Origin: Aphanothece saxicola GSE-SYN-MK-01-06B
GTDB lineage: Bacteria > Cyanobacteriota > Cyanobacteriia > PCC-6307 > Cyanobiaceae
Assembly: GCA_019359745.1 (NCBI GenBank)
Contig: JAHHGT010000011.1
Span: forward strand, 1 to 51,815
Reading direction: 5' to 3'
Length of the DNA: 51,815 nt
Below the pieces are notes generated by a model. That model was not told where the DNA came from. It ran no database searches and saw only the letters and a program-made list of their open reading frames with translations. A program made the position numbers and the translations under genes. The number at the start of each line of letters is the position of its first letter. Positions within the stretch are counted from its first letter, which is position 1. This document shows, piece by piece, positions 7,172 to 15,372 of the stretch.

Positions 7172-9627
7172 CGCAGCAGGGCCAGGGTGCCGGCCACGTC
7201 CAGCCGCAGGCCGCTGGCCACGGCCCGCAGGGTCCGCAGGGTGCGATTGCCGGGGTCGAGCCGGGCGGCGGCATCGAGTGCCACCTGGGCCTGGCCGGGG
7301 TGGAAGCGGTAGAGCTGCACGAAGCCGAGGGCCATCAGGGCATGGGGATTGGTGGGTTCGAGGGACACGATGCGCTGCAGGGTGTCAACGGCCCCATCGG
7401 CGTGCCGCTGCAGCGCCTGGGCCAGGGCCAGACCATAGAGGTCCTCCAGTTCGCCCCCACCGGCGTCGGGGGGAGTCTTCTGAAGCCGGGCCCGCAGCAG
7501 ACGCTCCCCCTGGGCGAGATAGATCTGCTGGGGATCGCGCTGGTTGATCTGACCCACCTGCCGGAACAGCAGATCCAGCTCACCCCGGCGCAGCAACCTC
7601 CCCAGGGCGAGCAGCTGGTCGACGCGGTTCGGGGGTGCTCCGCCCTCTCCGCCGCTGCCATCGGCCGTCACCGTCAGCGGGAGCGGTGAACTTCGCAGGG
7701 CCAGTGGCCGCCCCAGAGCATCGATGGCACGGGCCCGCAGCCGGTAGGAGCCGTCGGGCAGCCCCGCCGGGACCACCAGGGCCAGCTGTTCGCGGATCTC
7801 CAGGCAACCGGGACCGCTGGCGCGCAGCATCCCCTGGCCGATGCCGCGGTCATGGCGCCACGCCGGCAAGCCAGCGCCACCGGAGTCCGGCCGCCAGTCG
7901 AGCAGCAGCAGGCCGTCCCGCAGCTGATCCGCCGGTCCCTGCAGACGGCTCACCAGCACCGCCTCGCTGCCCGGCCGCAGGGGAGCGGGCGGCTCGACGC
8001 TGAGATCCAGCTGGAGGCTGGGATCCGGCCCGCAGGCCACCGGCGTCACCGCCAGGCTGAGGTCCCGCCGCCCGAAGAGCTCGGCGCTGCTGCCGTCGGG
8101 CAGGGGCCAGCGGCCGGCGGGCTGGAACGCCGGCGAACGGCGCACCATCCCGTCGAGGGCGGCCTGGCGCCCGTCGCTCATCACCCCCTGGTCGCCCCCC
8201 TTGAGCAGGAACCAGTCGAAGCCGGCCAGGTCCCCGCCGAGCTGGTCGACGGGGGCCACGGTCTGGCGGGCGGCGACGCGGAAGTCCTGGCGGCGCCCTT
8301 CGGCGTCGAGGTTGAAGGCATTCAGACCCTGGCTGTCGGGCAGCACCGCCAGGGTGGAGAGCTGATGCGGACTGCGCTGGCGGATCGTGGCCACGATCGC
8401 CTCCAGGGGCCAGGGGGGGCCGGCGATGGGAGGCCGCGGCGGGAACCCGGTGGGATTGGCCGCCAGGGCGAACTGGCTGGCCAGGGCCCCCCAGACCCCG
8501 ATCCCCACCACCGCCAGCCGCCAGCCGGTCGTCCAGCGACCGGTGGCCGAGGCCAGCAGGATCCCCAGACCGAGACACAGCTGGGGAACCAGGGGCAGCA
8601 CGAAGCGGAAGTCCTTGGTGCTCATCAGGGTGGCCAGCAGCAGGGCCCCGAGCGGAAAGCTCAGCCACCAGGCGAGCCGAGGCCAGGGCAGGGCGCTGGC
8701 AGGGGCGCCGCGTTGCTGCCACCGGCCCAGCAACCCTCCCGCCACCACCACCGCCACCAGGGTGGCTCCGGCCATCGTGGGCAGCAGGCGGGGATAGAAC
8801 AGCCAGCCCGCCAGGGTGTTGGCCTCCAGGCCGTCCTGGTACAGCACCCCCCATTGGCGGGCCTTGTTGACGGTGGAGAGGATCGTCAGCCAGTTCTGGC
8901 TCCACCAGGGCCAGGCCACGGCCGTGGCGGCGGCGGCGGCGAGCAGCAGCTGGGCCAGGCGGCTCAGGCGGGCTGGCCTTCCCTGCTGAACAGGGGCCAG
9001 CAGAGCGATCCAGGCCAGGGCCAGCAGGGGCAGCCAGAGCATCACCAGGCCGGTGGGGCGTGTCAGGACGACGGCGCCCAGGCCGAGGCCGCCACCCAGA
9101 CTCCAGAGCCAGGGGTGTCGGGGGCGGGCCAGCACCCGCACGGTCAGCAGCCACCAGGTGGCTGTCAGCACGGCCGTGAGGCTGAAGTCGATCAGATAGT
9201 CACTGCGCTGGTTGAGCAGGGCCGGGGCGACGCCGCAGAGAAAGGCGGCCCAGAGGCCGGCGGCCCGGCTGTGGGCCAGGCGGCCCAGGCCGTACAGGCT
9301 CCCCAGCAGCAGGGCCTGGAACAGGCTGTTGGAGAGGATGGCGCTGCCATACCCAGGCCCCAGCAGGCTGAACACCGGTGCCGTCACCAGATAGGTGAAG
9401 GGCCCCCGGTAGGTGGGGGTTTCGGCCCACAGCCGCTGCCACCAGAGGGGATCAAAGGGCGCGGCCTCACCCAGCACCTGCCAGACCCCCAGGGCACGGC
9501 TCAGATGTTCCCCCTGATCCCAGGCCGGCGGCTGGCCATGGCGCTGCAGCCAGAGGACATCCAAGAGCAGGCCGGCCAGCCACAGCCCCAGCAGGATCCA
9601 ACCATCCCGGTGCCTTGACAGCCTCAT
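7168..9627 (-). CDS. GT-C (family 39-like) glycosyltransferase with C-terminal TPR region
   Basis: 819 residues from ATG 9627, which overlaps the upstream TGA as ATGA; the frame is open to 9726 but that part lies inside the neighbour. Residues 1 to about 400 hold about 12 spans with the first-loop acidic motif WDQGEHL and an R-G-P-F-T-Y segment, as in ArnT/PMT-type enzymes using polyprenyl-phosphate sugars. Residues about 410-640 look like a soluble beta-rich region (VVPAGLPDGSYRLRARA). The last 180 residues are helical, with two or three TPR-like units (DTLQRIVSLEPTNPHALMAL; AARLDPGNRTL). The soluble part probably lies in the periplasm, where it could bind the acceptor. The substrate is unknown. 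Confidence 0.85.
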   Translation of the reverse strand: MRLSRHRDGWILLGLWLAGLLLDVLWLQRHGQPPAWDQGEHLSRALGVWQVLGEAAPFDPLWWQRLWAETPTYRGPFTYLVTAPVFSLLGPGYGSAILSNSLFQALLLGSLYGLGRLAHSRAAGLWAAFLCGVAPALLNQRSDYLIDFSLTAVLTATWWLLTVRVLARPRHPWLWSLGGGLGLGAVVLTRPTGLVMLWLPLLALAWIALLAPVQQGRPARLSRLAQLLLAAAAATAVAWPWWSQNWLTILSTVNKARQWGVLYQDGLEANTLAGWLFYPRLLPTMAGATLVAVVVAGGLLGRWQQRGAPASALPWPRLAWWLSFPLGALLLATLMSTKDFRFVLPLVPQLCLGLGILLASATGRWTTGWRLAVVGIGVWGALASQFALAANPTGFPPRPPIAGPPWPLEAIVATIRQRSPHQLSTLAVLPDSQGLNAFNLDAEGRRQDFRVAARQTVAPVDQLGGDLAGFDWFLLKGGDQGVMSDGRQAALDGMVRRSPAFQPAGRWPLPDGSSAELFGRRDLSLAVTPVACGPDPSLQLDLSVEPPAPLRPGSEAVLVSRLQGPADQLRDGLLLLDWRPDSGGAGLPAWRHDRGIGQGMLRASGPGCLEIREQLALVVPAGLPDGSYRLRARAIDALGRPLALRSSPLPLTVTADGSGGEGGAPPNRVDQLLALGRLLRRGELDLLFRQVGQINQRDPQQIYLAQGERLLRARLQKTPPDAGGGELEDLYGLALAQALQRHADGAVDTLQRIVSLEPTNPHALMALGFVQLYRFHPGQAQVALDAAARLDPGNRTLRTLRAVASGLRLDVAGTLALLR

Positions 9628-11189
9628 TGGCCCGTCCCTGACGCTTCGGCCAGCACCCAGGGCTCCAGGTCGGAGGCCTGCAGCCGCACGGGCCATCCGG
9701 CCGGCAGCTCCTGGCGCCGGATCCACACCCGCTCCCCGGGGGGGACCCGCTCCGGCGCTCCAATGCGGGGAATCAGCCTGGGGCTGGCCAGGGCCACCAG
9801 GATCAACCCCGCGTGCTCGTCGCCGCTCAGGGGGGCGCCGGCCACGGCTCCGATCGGCCCGGCCGCCAGGGCCGCCGCCGCCTCAGGGCGCGCCAGGGCC
9901 TGGCGCTGCAGGGGGGTTCTGTCCGTGAACAGGCCTGACTGCACCAGCAGGACGAGGGCCAGCCAGGGACCGATCAGCAGGGCCCCCAGTTGGCGTGAGC
10001 GGCGGCGGCACCACGGCACCAGGGCCCAGGCCAGGCCCAGGCCCCCTGCCGCCAGGGCGAACTGCTCTGGAGCCGGCGAGAGGCTGGCCACCGCATTGGC
10101 CACGAGTCGGCCCGCCGGGGCCCCTGGCGAGAGCACCACTGCCGCCGCCAGGACCAGGGCCAGTCCCAGCCCACCGATGCCCAGGCCGGCCCAGCGGGCA
10201 GATCTGCCCGCTGCGGCGCTCCAGGAGCGCAGACCGGCGGTGGCCGCCAGGGCGACGAAGGGGGTGAGCTGCAAGCCGTAGTAGGGGGTCTTGGTGCGGA
10301 AGGCGCTGAGCAGGAGAAGCATCATCAACGGATAGAGGAGCAGCAGCAGGCGTCGGGCCCGCTCCAGCGGTGCGACCAGCCAGGTGCGCCAGCCCTCCAG
10401 GGCGAACAGGCTCCAGGGGAGGGTGTTGGCCGGCAGGTTCCACAGGTAATAGAGGGGGCCGGCGCTGTAGACGTCGCTCTCCGAGAGGTAGAGCAGCTTC
10501 TGCCACAGGCCCGCCACCACAGGCAGGCCGAGCACCTCCAGACTCAGGCCCAACCAGAGCGCCACCGGCAGCCAGCCCAGGGTGAGGCCGAGCCAGAAGA
10601 CGGGCCGCCGCAGCACGGGCCGGCGCTCCAGCAGGACGAAGGGCACCAGGGCCAGCACCGGCAGCGCCACCATGAAGCCCTTGATCAGGAAGGCCGGTCC
10701 GATCCAGGCCCCGGCCAGGAACGCCCAGTGCCGCCTGGGGGTGTCGCCGGCCTGCAGCAGGGCCAGGATTCCCAGCAGCTCCAGGGCCAGCAGCGGCATG
10801 TCCTGGCTGGCCAGGTGGGCATAGTCGAGCCAGAGGGGGGTCAGCGCCAGTACGGCCGCGGCGAGCCACCCGGCCCCGTCACCCCCCAGCAGACGCCTGG
10901 CGAGGGCCGCCGTGAGCAGCAACGAGGCCACGGCGGCGACCAGGGACGGCAGATGGGCCACCCAGGGAGCCACGCCCAGCAGTCGGTAGGCCGCGGCGAT
11001 CAGCCAGGGCAGGCCCATGGTGCGATCGAAGACGACCTGGTCCCACCAGGGGGGTGCCAGCCATTGGCCGCCCTGGGCGATCCAGCGGGCCTGCAGGGCG
11101 TAGTAGCCCTCGTCGTGGGCCAGGAAGCTGCGCGGCGCCGCCGTGAGCAACAGGGGCAGGAAGGGCAACGTCGCCCAAAGGGCCTTCAT
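9624..11189 (-). CDS. Family 39-type GT-C glycosyltransferase (ArnT/PMT-like)
   Basis: 521 residues from ATG 11189 (MKALWATLPFLP); the frame continues upstream but that part reads through the porin promoter region. The first periplasmic loop carries FLAHDEGYYALQARW, with the acidic pair expected of dolichyl/undecaprenyl-phosphate-sugar-dependent GT-C enzymes. It is followed by DRTMGLPW and about 11 further hydrophobic spans. A short soluble C-terminal domain (about 90 residues) ends the protein. It is first in the minus-strand glycan operon and divergent from the porin array, sharing a 127-base intergenic region. It likely adds a sugar to lipid A, O-antigen or a protein at the periplasmic face; the acceptor is not deducible. 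Confidence 0.87.
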   Translation of the reverse strand: MKALWATLPFLPLLLTAAPRSFLAHDEGYYALQARWIAQGGQWLAPPWWDQVVFDRTMGLPWLIAAAYRLLGVAPWVAHLPSLVAAVASLLLTAALARRLLGGDGAGWLAAAVLALTPLWLDYAHLASQDMPLLALELLGILALLQAGDTPRRHWAFLAGAWIGPAFLIKGFMVALPVLALVPFVLLERRPVLRRPVFWLGLTLGWLPVALWLGLSLEVLGLPVVAGLWQKLLYLSESDVYSAGPLYYLWNLPANTLPWSLFALEGWRTWLVAPLERARRLLLLLYPLMMLLLLSAFRTKTPYYGLQLTPFVALAATAGLRSWSAAAGRSARWAGLGIGGLGLALVLAAAVVLSPGAPAGRLVANAVASLSPAPEQFALAAGGLGLAWALVPWCRRRSRQLGALLIGPWLALVLLVQSGLFTDRTPLQRQALARPEAAAALAAGPIGAVAGAPLSGDEHAGLILVALASPRLIPRIGAPERVPPGERVWIRRQELPAGWPVRLQASDLEPWVLAEASGTGQ

Positions 11190-11272
11190 GGGCGGCACTC
11201 TGGCAGCACCCACGGGTACCGGACGTTGTGTTTTCTGGCACATGGGGACTGGATGGTCAGGCCCACCTGGGG

Positions 11273-11316
11273 GATTCTTCGTTTGGCGCATTGCGCCGCT
11301 TCCGTGTGAGGAACCC
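11273..11316 (+). promoter_or_regulatory. Porin 1 leader: hairpin plus Yfr1-type site GTGTGAGGA
   Basis: GATTCT at 11273-11278 is a possible -10. About 7 bases further, GGCGC-ATT-GCGCC (11285-11297) forms a hairpin near the predicted mRNA 5' end. GTGTGAGGA (11304-11312) follows, 4 bases before ATG 11317, and contains the Shine-Dalgarno GAGGA. The motif is the complement of TCCTCACAC, the core of the cyanobacterial sRNA Yfr1. Confidence 0.6.
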
Positions 11317-13131
11317 ATGAAACTCTTCCAGCAACTGCTGGTTGCTCCCGCAGCCCTCGGCCTGCTCGCCCCTGTGGCGGTTCAGGCTGCTGAGCTCAAC
11401 ATCGACGGTGTCAACAAGTACGCCGCCGAAGAGCAAGTCACCAGCATCAACCAGTTTTCCGACGTCAAGCCCACCGACTGGGCCTTCCAGGCCCTCTCGA
11501 ACCTGATCGAGCGCTACGGCTGCGTCGCCGGCTACCCGAACGGCACCTACAAAGGCGGCCAGGCCATGACCCGCTATGAAGCGGCGGCCCTGCTGAACGC
11601 CTGCCTCGACCGGATCACCGAGGTGACCGACGAGCTGAAGCGCCTGATGGCCGAGTTCGAGAAGGAACTCGCCGTGCTGCGCGGCCGCGTCGATGGCCTG
11701 GAGGCCAAGGTGGGCGAGCTCGAAGCCACCCAGTTCTCCACCACCACGAAGCTGACCGGTAAGGCCACCTTCATCATGGGTGCCAACAGCTACGGCGGTA
11801 ACGCCCAGATCGTTCCGGTGCCTGGGGTCTTCCTGCCGGCCGTTCCCAACGATCCGGCCGCCGTGCTGCTGCCCGCCAGCCTGGTCGGGGCCGGCGCGGT
11901 GATTCCGTCCTTCGTGCCCGGTGCCTTCGGGGCGAACGCCGCCGGCATCGGCTACGTCCCCAACACCTGGGCGAACCAGGCCCGTCAGACCCAGGGCGCC
12001 ACGGCGTTCAACTACGACGTCCAGCTCAACTTCGACACCAGCTTCACCGGCAAGGACCTGCTCCGCACCCGCCTGCGGGCCGGTAACTTCGCCCAGTCGC
12101 CCTTCGGCCAGCCGGTCGTCGGCCTGAACGCCACGGAAGCCGGCTTTGAAGAGTTCTGCGGCACCGGCACCGATTGCGGTGACGTGGTCGCCATCAACCG
12201 CCTGTTCTACCAGTTCCCCCTGGGCAGCAACTTCACCGCCACCATCGGTGGTCGCGTCCGTCAGGACGACATGCTGGCCGTGTGGCCGTCCGCCTACCCG
12301 GCTGACACCGTCCTCGACATCTTCACCTACGCCGGCGCTCCCGGCACCTACAGCCTCAACCTGGGCGCTGGTGGTGGTCTGTGGTGGAAGAGCGGCGGCT
12401 TCAGCATCAGTGCCAACTACGTCTCCGCCAACGGTGACGTGGGCAACCCGATCGCCGGCACGGCGAACTGCGGTGGCATCGGCAACGCCTGCTCCGCCCA
12501 GACGGGTACGGCCCAGGTGGCTTACACCGGCTCCAACTGGGGCATCGCGGCGGCCTACACCTACTCCTCGGGCGGTGCAGGGACCTACGGCGGCAACGCC
12601 ACGCCTCTGGCTAACTCCCTCTTCCTGAACTCTGCTGCCACCAACTCGGTGGGCATCAGCGCCTACTGGCAGCCCACCAACTCCGGCTGGATCCCCTCCA
12701 TCAGCACCGGCTGGGGCATCAACCGCAACCAGTTCAACGGCACCAGCTTTGCTGACGGTGGTTTCGTCTCCACCACCGGCGTCACCAACGCCACCAGCCA
12801 ATCCTGGTACGTGGGTCTGCAGTGGGATGACGTGTTCATCAAGGGCAACTCCGCCGGTATGGCCGTCGGTCAGCCCACCTTCCTGACCGCGGTCAGCGGC
12901 GGCACCCCCGTCTTCGGTGGTCCCGCCGCCGCCACCGCCATCGTCGATGGCAACTACGCCTGGGAGTGGTGGTACAAGTTCCAGGTCACCGACAACATCA
13001 GCGTGACCCCGGCTCTGTACTACCTGAGCGCTCCCCTTGGTCAGGTCTCCAAGAACGTTGGTGCGATCGGTCCTGTGGGCTCCGATTTCAACAACTTCGG
13101 CGGCTTCATCAAGACCACCTTCAAGTTCTGA
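11317..13131 (+). CDS. SLH-OprB iron-uptake-type outer-membrane porin 1
   Basis: 604 residues. Signal peptide about 1-24 (MKLFQQLL, cleaved near VQA/A), one SLH domain at 41-100 (QFSDVKPTDWAFQAL; GYPNGTYKG; MTRYEAAALL), a helical coiled-coil linker about 100-137 and a long OprB/Som-type beta-barrel ending in FIKTTFKF, with the terminal Phe typical of BAM substrates. SLH domains of such porins bind pyruvylated peptidoglycan-linked polymer and anchor the outer membrane. ATG 11317 is chosen over the open upstream frame because signal peptide, ribosome site and leader all fit it. It is first of four tandem copies and is base-for-base identical to porin 2 for its first 984 bases. Residues about 395-530 differ, probably surface loops. 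Confidence 0.93.
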   Translation: MKLFQQLLVAPAALGLLAPVAVQAAELNIDGVNKYAAEEQVTSINQFSDVKPTDWAFQALSNLIERYGCVAGYPNGTYKGGQAMTRYEAAALLNACLDRITEVTDELKRLMAEFEKELAVLRGRVDGLEAKVGELEATQFSTTTKLTGKATFIMGANSYGGNAQIVPVPGVFLPAVPNDPAAVLLPASLVGAGAVIPSFVPGAFGANAAGIGYVPNTWANQARQTQGATAFNYDVQLNFDTSFTGKDLLRTRLRAGNFAQSPFGQPVVGLNATEAGFEEFCGTGTDCGDVVAINRLFYQFPLGSNFTATIGGRVRQDDMLAVWPSAYPADTVLDIFTYAGAPGTYSLNLGAGGGLWWKSGGFSISANYVSANGDVGNPIAGTANCGGIGNACSAQTGTAQVAYTGSNWGIAAAYTYSSGGAGTYGGNATPLANSLFLNSAATNSVGISAYWQPTNSGWIPSISTGWGINRNQFNGTSFADGGFVSTTGVTNATSQSWYVGLQWDDVFIKGNSAGMAVGQPTFLTAVSGGTPVFGGPAAATAIVDGNYAWEWWYKFQVTDNISVTPALYYLSAPLGQVSKNVGAIGPVGSDFNNFGGFIKTTFKF

Positions 13132-13144
13132 TCCTTCAGGATCA
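13129..13144 (+). other. Hairpin overlapping the porin 1 stop codon
   Basis: TGATCC-TTCA-GGATCA is a 6-bp stem with a 4-base loop whose first three bases are the stop codon. The same sequence follows porin 2, and porin 3 has a different stop-overlapping stem (TGAGC-CTTCC-GCTCA, 17140-17154). Confidence 0.6.
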
Positions 13145-13149
13145 ACTCC

Positions 13150-13156
13150 CCTCACA
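13150..13156 (+). other. CCTCACA element in porin 1 3' region
   Basis: CCTCACA, within AACTCCCCTCACAA, lies between the stop hairpin and the terminator. It is complementary to TGTGAGG inside the leader motif of the same transcript, and the whole string resembles the Yfr1 core ACTCCTCACAC with small differences. Confidence 0.45.
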
Positions 13157-13170
13157 ATCTCCTCAATCTT

Positions 13171-13199
13171 GCCCAGCTGCTATGCAGCTGGGCTTTTTT
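13171..13199 (+). terminator. Intrinsic terminator after porin 1
   Basis: GCCCAGCTGC-TAT-GCAGCTGGGC, a perfect 10-bp stem at 13171-13193, followed by TTTTTT. It shows that porin 1 is not obligatorily cotranscribed with porin 2. Confidence 0.95.
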
Positions 13200-13261
13200 G
13201 TGTCGATCTACCCTGTGACTCCCGGCGTTGAAATGTTGGTTACTTGAGCCTGACTTGAGGC

Positions 13262-13337
13262 TTGCATGAAAAGAAACACCCCATAGACTTCGCCGTGTTC
13301 CGGCAAGGAACAGCACTCCTTTTCGTGTGAGGAACCG
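13262..13337 (+). promoter_or_regulatory. Porin 2 promoter and leader with GTGTGAGGA
   Basis: A weak TTGCAT (13262-13267) and TAGACT (13284-13289) are 16 bases apart. Near the predicted start point is TGTTCC-GGCAA-GGAACA (13296-13312), then a T-rich stretch and GTGTGAGGA (13325-13333), 4 bases before ATG 13338. The layout (hairpin at the 5' end, then Yfr1-type site over the Shine-Dalgarno) repeats that of porin 1 although the hairpin sequence differs. Confidence 0.6.
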
Positions 13338-15158
13338 ATGAAACTCTTCCAGCAACTGCTGGTTGCTCCCGCAGCCCTCGGCCTGCTCGCCCCTGTGGCG
13401 GTTCAGGCTGCTGAGCTCAACATCGACGGTGTCAACAAGTACGCCGCCGAAGAGCAAGTCACCAGCATCAACCAGTTTTCCGACGTCAAGCCCACCGACT
13501 GGGCCTTCCAGGCCCTCTCGAACCTGATCGAGCGCTACGGCTGCGTCGCCGGCTACCCGAACGGCACCTACAAAGGCGGCCAGGCCATGACCCGCTATGA
13601 AGCGGCGGCCCTGCTGAACGCCTGCCTCGACCGGATCACCGAGGTGACCGACGAGCTGAAGCGCCTGATGGCCGAGTTCGAGAAGGAACTCGCCGTGCTG
13701 CGCGGCCGCGTCGATGGCCTGGAGGCCAAGGTGGGCGAGCTCGAAGCCACCCAGTTCTCCACCACCACGAAGCTGACCGGTAAGGCCACCTTCATCATGG
13801 GTGCCAACAGCTACGGCGGTAACGCCCAGATCGTTCCGGTGCCTGGGGTCTTCCTGCCGGCCGTTCCCAACGATCCGGCCGCCGTGCTGCTGCCCGCCAG
13901 CCTGGTCGGGGCCGGCGCGGTGATTCCGTCCTTCGTGCCCGGTGCCTTCGGGGCGAACGCCGCCGGCATCGGCTACGTCCCCAACACCTGGGCGAACCAG
14001 GCCCGTCAGACCCAGGGCGCCACGGCGTTCAACTACGACGTCCAGCTCAACTTCGACACCAGCTTCACCGGCAAGGACCTGCTCCGCACCCGCCTGCGGG
14101 CCGGTAACTTCGCCCAGTCGCCCTTCGGCCAGCCGGTCGTCGGCCTGAACGCCACGGAAGCCGGCTTTGAAGAGTTCTGCGGCACCGGCACCGATTGCGG
14201 TGACGTGGTCGCCATCAACCGCCTGTTCTACCAGTTCCCCCTGGGCAGCAACTTCACCGCCACCATCGGTGGTCGCGTCCGTCAGGACGACATGCTGGCC
14301 GTGTGGCCGTCCGCCTACCCGGCGGATACCGTCCTCGACATCTTCACCTACGCCGGCGCTCCCGGCACCTACAGCCTCAACCTGGGCGCTGGTGGTGGTC
14401 TGTGGTGGAAGAGCGGCGGCTTCAGCATCAGCGCCAACTACGTCTCCGCCAACGGTGACGTGGGCAACCCGATCGCCGGCACGGCGAACTGCGGTGGCAT
14501 CGGCAACGCCTGCTCCGCCCAGACAGGTACCGGCCAGATCGCCTATACGGGCTCCAACTGGGGCATTGCGGCGGCCTACACCTACTCCTCGGGCACGGCC
14601 GGCCTTTACCCCGGCAATGGCACGCCTCTGGCCACCATCTTCCAGACCAACGCCGCCGCCACCAACTCGGTGGGCATCAGCGCCTACTGGCAGCCCACCA
14701 ACTCCGGCTGGGTCCCCTCGATCAGCGCCGGTTGGGGCATCAACCGCAGCAACTACAACGGCACCACCACCCTCAACGGCGCCGCGAATCTCGTCTCCAC
14801 CACCGGCATCACCAACGCCACCAGCCAGTCCTGGTACGTCGGTCTGCAGTGGGATGACGTGTTCATCAAGGGCAACGCCTTCGGCATGGCCGTGGGTCAG
14901 CCCACCTTCCTGACGTCCGTCAGCGCCGGTCCCGCCGTCTTCGGTGGTCCCGCCGCTGCGACCGCCATCGTCGATGGCAACTACGCCTGGGAGTGGTGGT
15001 ACAAGTTCCAGGTCACCGACAACATCAGCGTGACCCCGGCTCTGTACTACCTGAGCGCCCCCCTGGGTCAGGTCTCCAAGAACGTTGGTGCGATCGGTCC
15101 TGTGGGCTCCGATTTCAACAACTTCGGCGGCTTCATCAAGACCACCTTCAAGTTCTGA
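13338..15158 (+). CDS. SLH-OprB iron-uptake-type outer-membrane porin 2
   Basis: 606 residues with signal peptide, SLH domain 41-100, coiled-coil linker and beta-barrel as in porin 1, ending in TTFKF. Compared with porin 1 at an offset of 2021 bases, the first 984 bases are identical. Small changes begin at codon 329 (GCGGAT against GCTGAC), the region about 395-535 is clearly divergent, and the last 70 codons plus the first 30 bases after the stop are again identical. That mosaic is the mark of recent duplication with selection on, or exchange outside, the loop region. It has its own leader and terminator. It probably conducts inorganic ions or small solutes; substrate selectivity cannot be read. 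Confidence 0.93.
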   Translation: MKLFQQLLVAPAALGLLAPVAVQAAELNIDGVNKYAAEEQVTSINQFSDVKPTDWAFQALSNLIERYGCVAGYPNGTYKGGQAMTRYEAAALLNACLDRITEVTDELKRLMAEFEKELAVLRGRVDGLEAKVGELEATQFSTTTKLTGKATFIMGANSYGGNAQIVPVPGVFLPAVPNDPAAVLLPASLVGAGAVIPSFVPGAFGANAAGIGYVPNTWANQARQTQGATAFNYDVQLNFDTSFTGKDLLRTRLRAGNFAQSPFGQPVVGLNATEAGFEEFCGTGTDCGDVVAINRLFYQFPLGSNFTATIGGRVRQDDMLAVWPSAYPADTVLDIFTYAGAPGTYSLNLGAGGGLWWKSGGFSISANYVSANGDVGNPIAGTANCGGIGNACSAQTGTGQIAYTGSNWGIAAAYTYSSGTAGLYPGNGTPLATIFQTNAAATNSVGISAYWQPTNSGWVPSISAGWGINRSNYNGTTTLNGAANLVSTTGITNATSQSWYVGLQWDDVFIKGNAFGMAVGQPTFLTSVSAGPAVFGGPAAATAIVDGNYAWEWWYKFQVTDNISVTPALYYLSAPLGQVSKNVGAIGPVGSDFNNFGGFIKTTFKF

Positions 15159-15176
15159 TCCTTCAGGATCAACTCC

Positions 15177-15183
15177 CCTCACA
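15177..15183 (+). other. CCTCACA element in porin 2 3' region
   Basis: Same AACTCCCCTCACAA string as after porin 1, again between the stop hairpin and the terminator, complementary to the leader motif. It is identical by descent to the porin 1 copy and so is not an independent occurrence. Confidence 0.4.
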
Positions 15184-15199
15184 AACTGTCCTCTGATTG

Positions 15200-15229
15200 G
15201 CCCGGCTGTTCGGCAGCCGGGCTTTTTTT
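15200..15229 (+). terminator. Intrinsic terminator after porin 2
   Basis: GCCCGGCTG-TTCGG-CAGCCGGGC (15200-15222), a 9-bp GC-rich stem, then seven T. Stem sequence differs from the porin 1 terminator, so the identical block ends before it. Confidence 0.94.
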
Positions 15230-15320
15230 GCCCCTTGGATCACGGGCAAATGGTGACTTCAGCCTGTTCCAATCGCTACCCGCGCCTGTGAGCATCGCTG
15301 AATTCCCTTCGTGGCACGGC

Positions 15321-15372
15321 CATACCTTTGGGCTTCCCCTGCGGGGGATTCCTCTTTTTGGTGTGAGGACCA
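15321..15372 (+). promoter_or_regulatory. Porin 3 promoter and leader with GTGTGAGGA
   Basis: CATACCT (15321-15327) is a probable -10, shared with porin 4 as TATACCT. Hairpin TCCCC-TGCG-GGGGA (15335-15348) follows, then TTCCTCTTTTTG and GTGTGAGGA (15361-15369), 3 bases before ATG 15373. The hairpin followed by a T-run resembles a weak attenuator. The Shine-Dalgarno is inside the Yfr1-complementary motif. Confidence 0.62.

Noticed and set aside
9627..9726. Upstream extension of the GT-C/TPR protein to 9726
   Set aside because: The extra 33 residues are Arg/Gly/Ala-rich shadow of the neighbouring gene; ATG at 9627 in an ATGA overlap matches the operon's pattern.
11257..13155. 632-residue minus-strand ORF opposite porin 1 (and similar long ORFs at 13152-15182 and 17208-19175)
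   Set aside because: Composition is Gly/Ala/Val/Glu-rich without a fold pattern, and it mirrors the porin codons. It recurs only because the porins are duplicated, and it covers the terminators.
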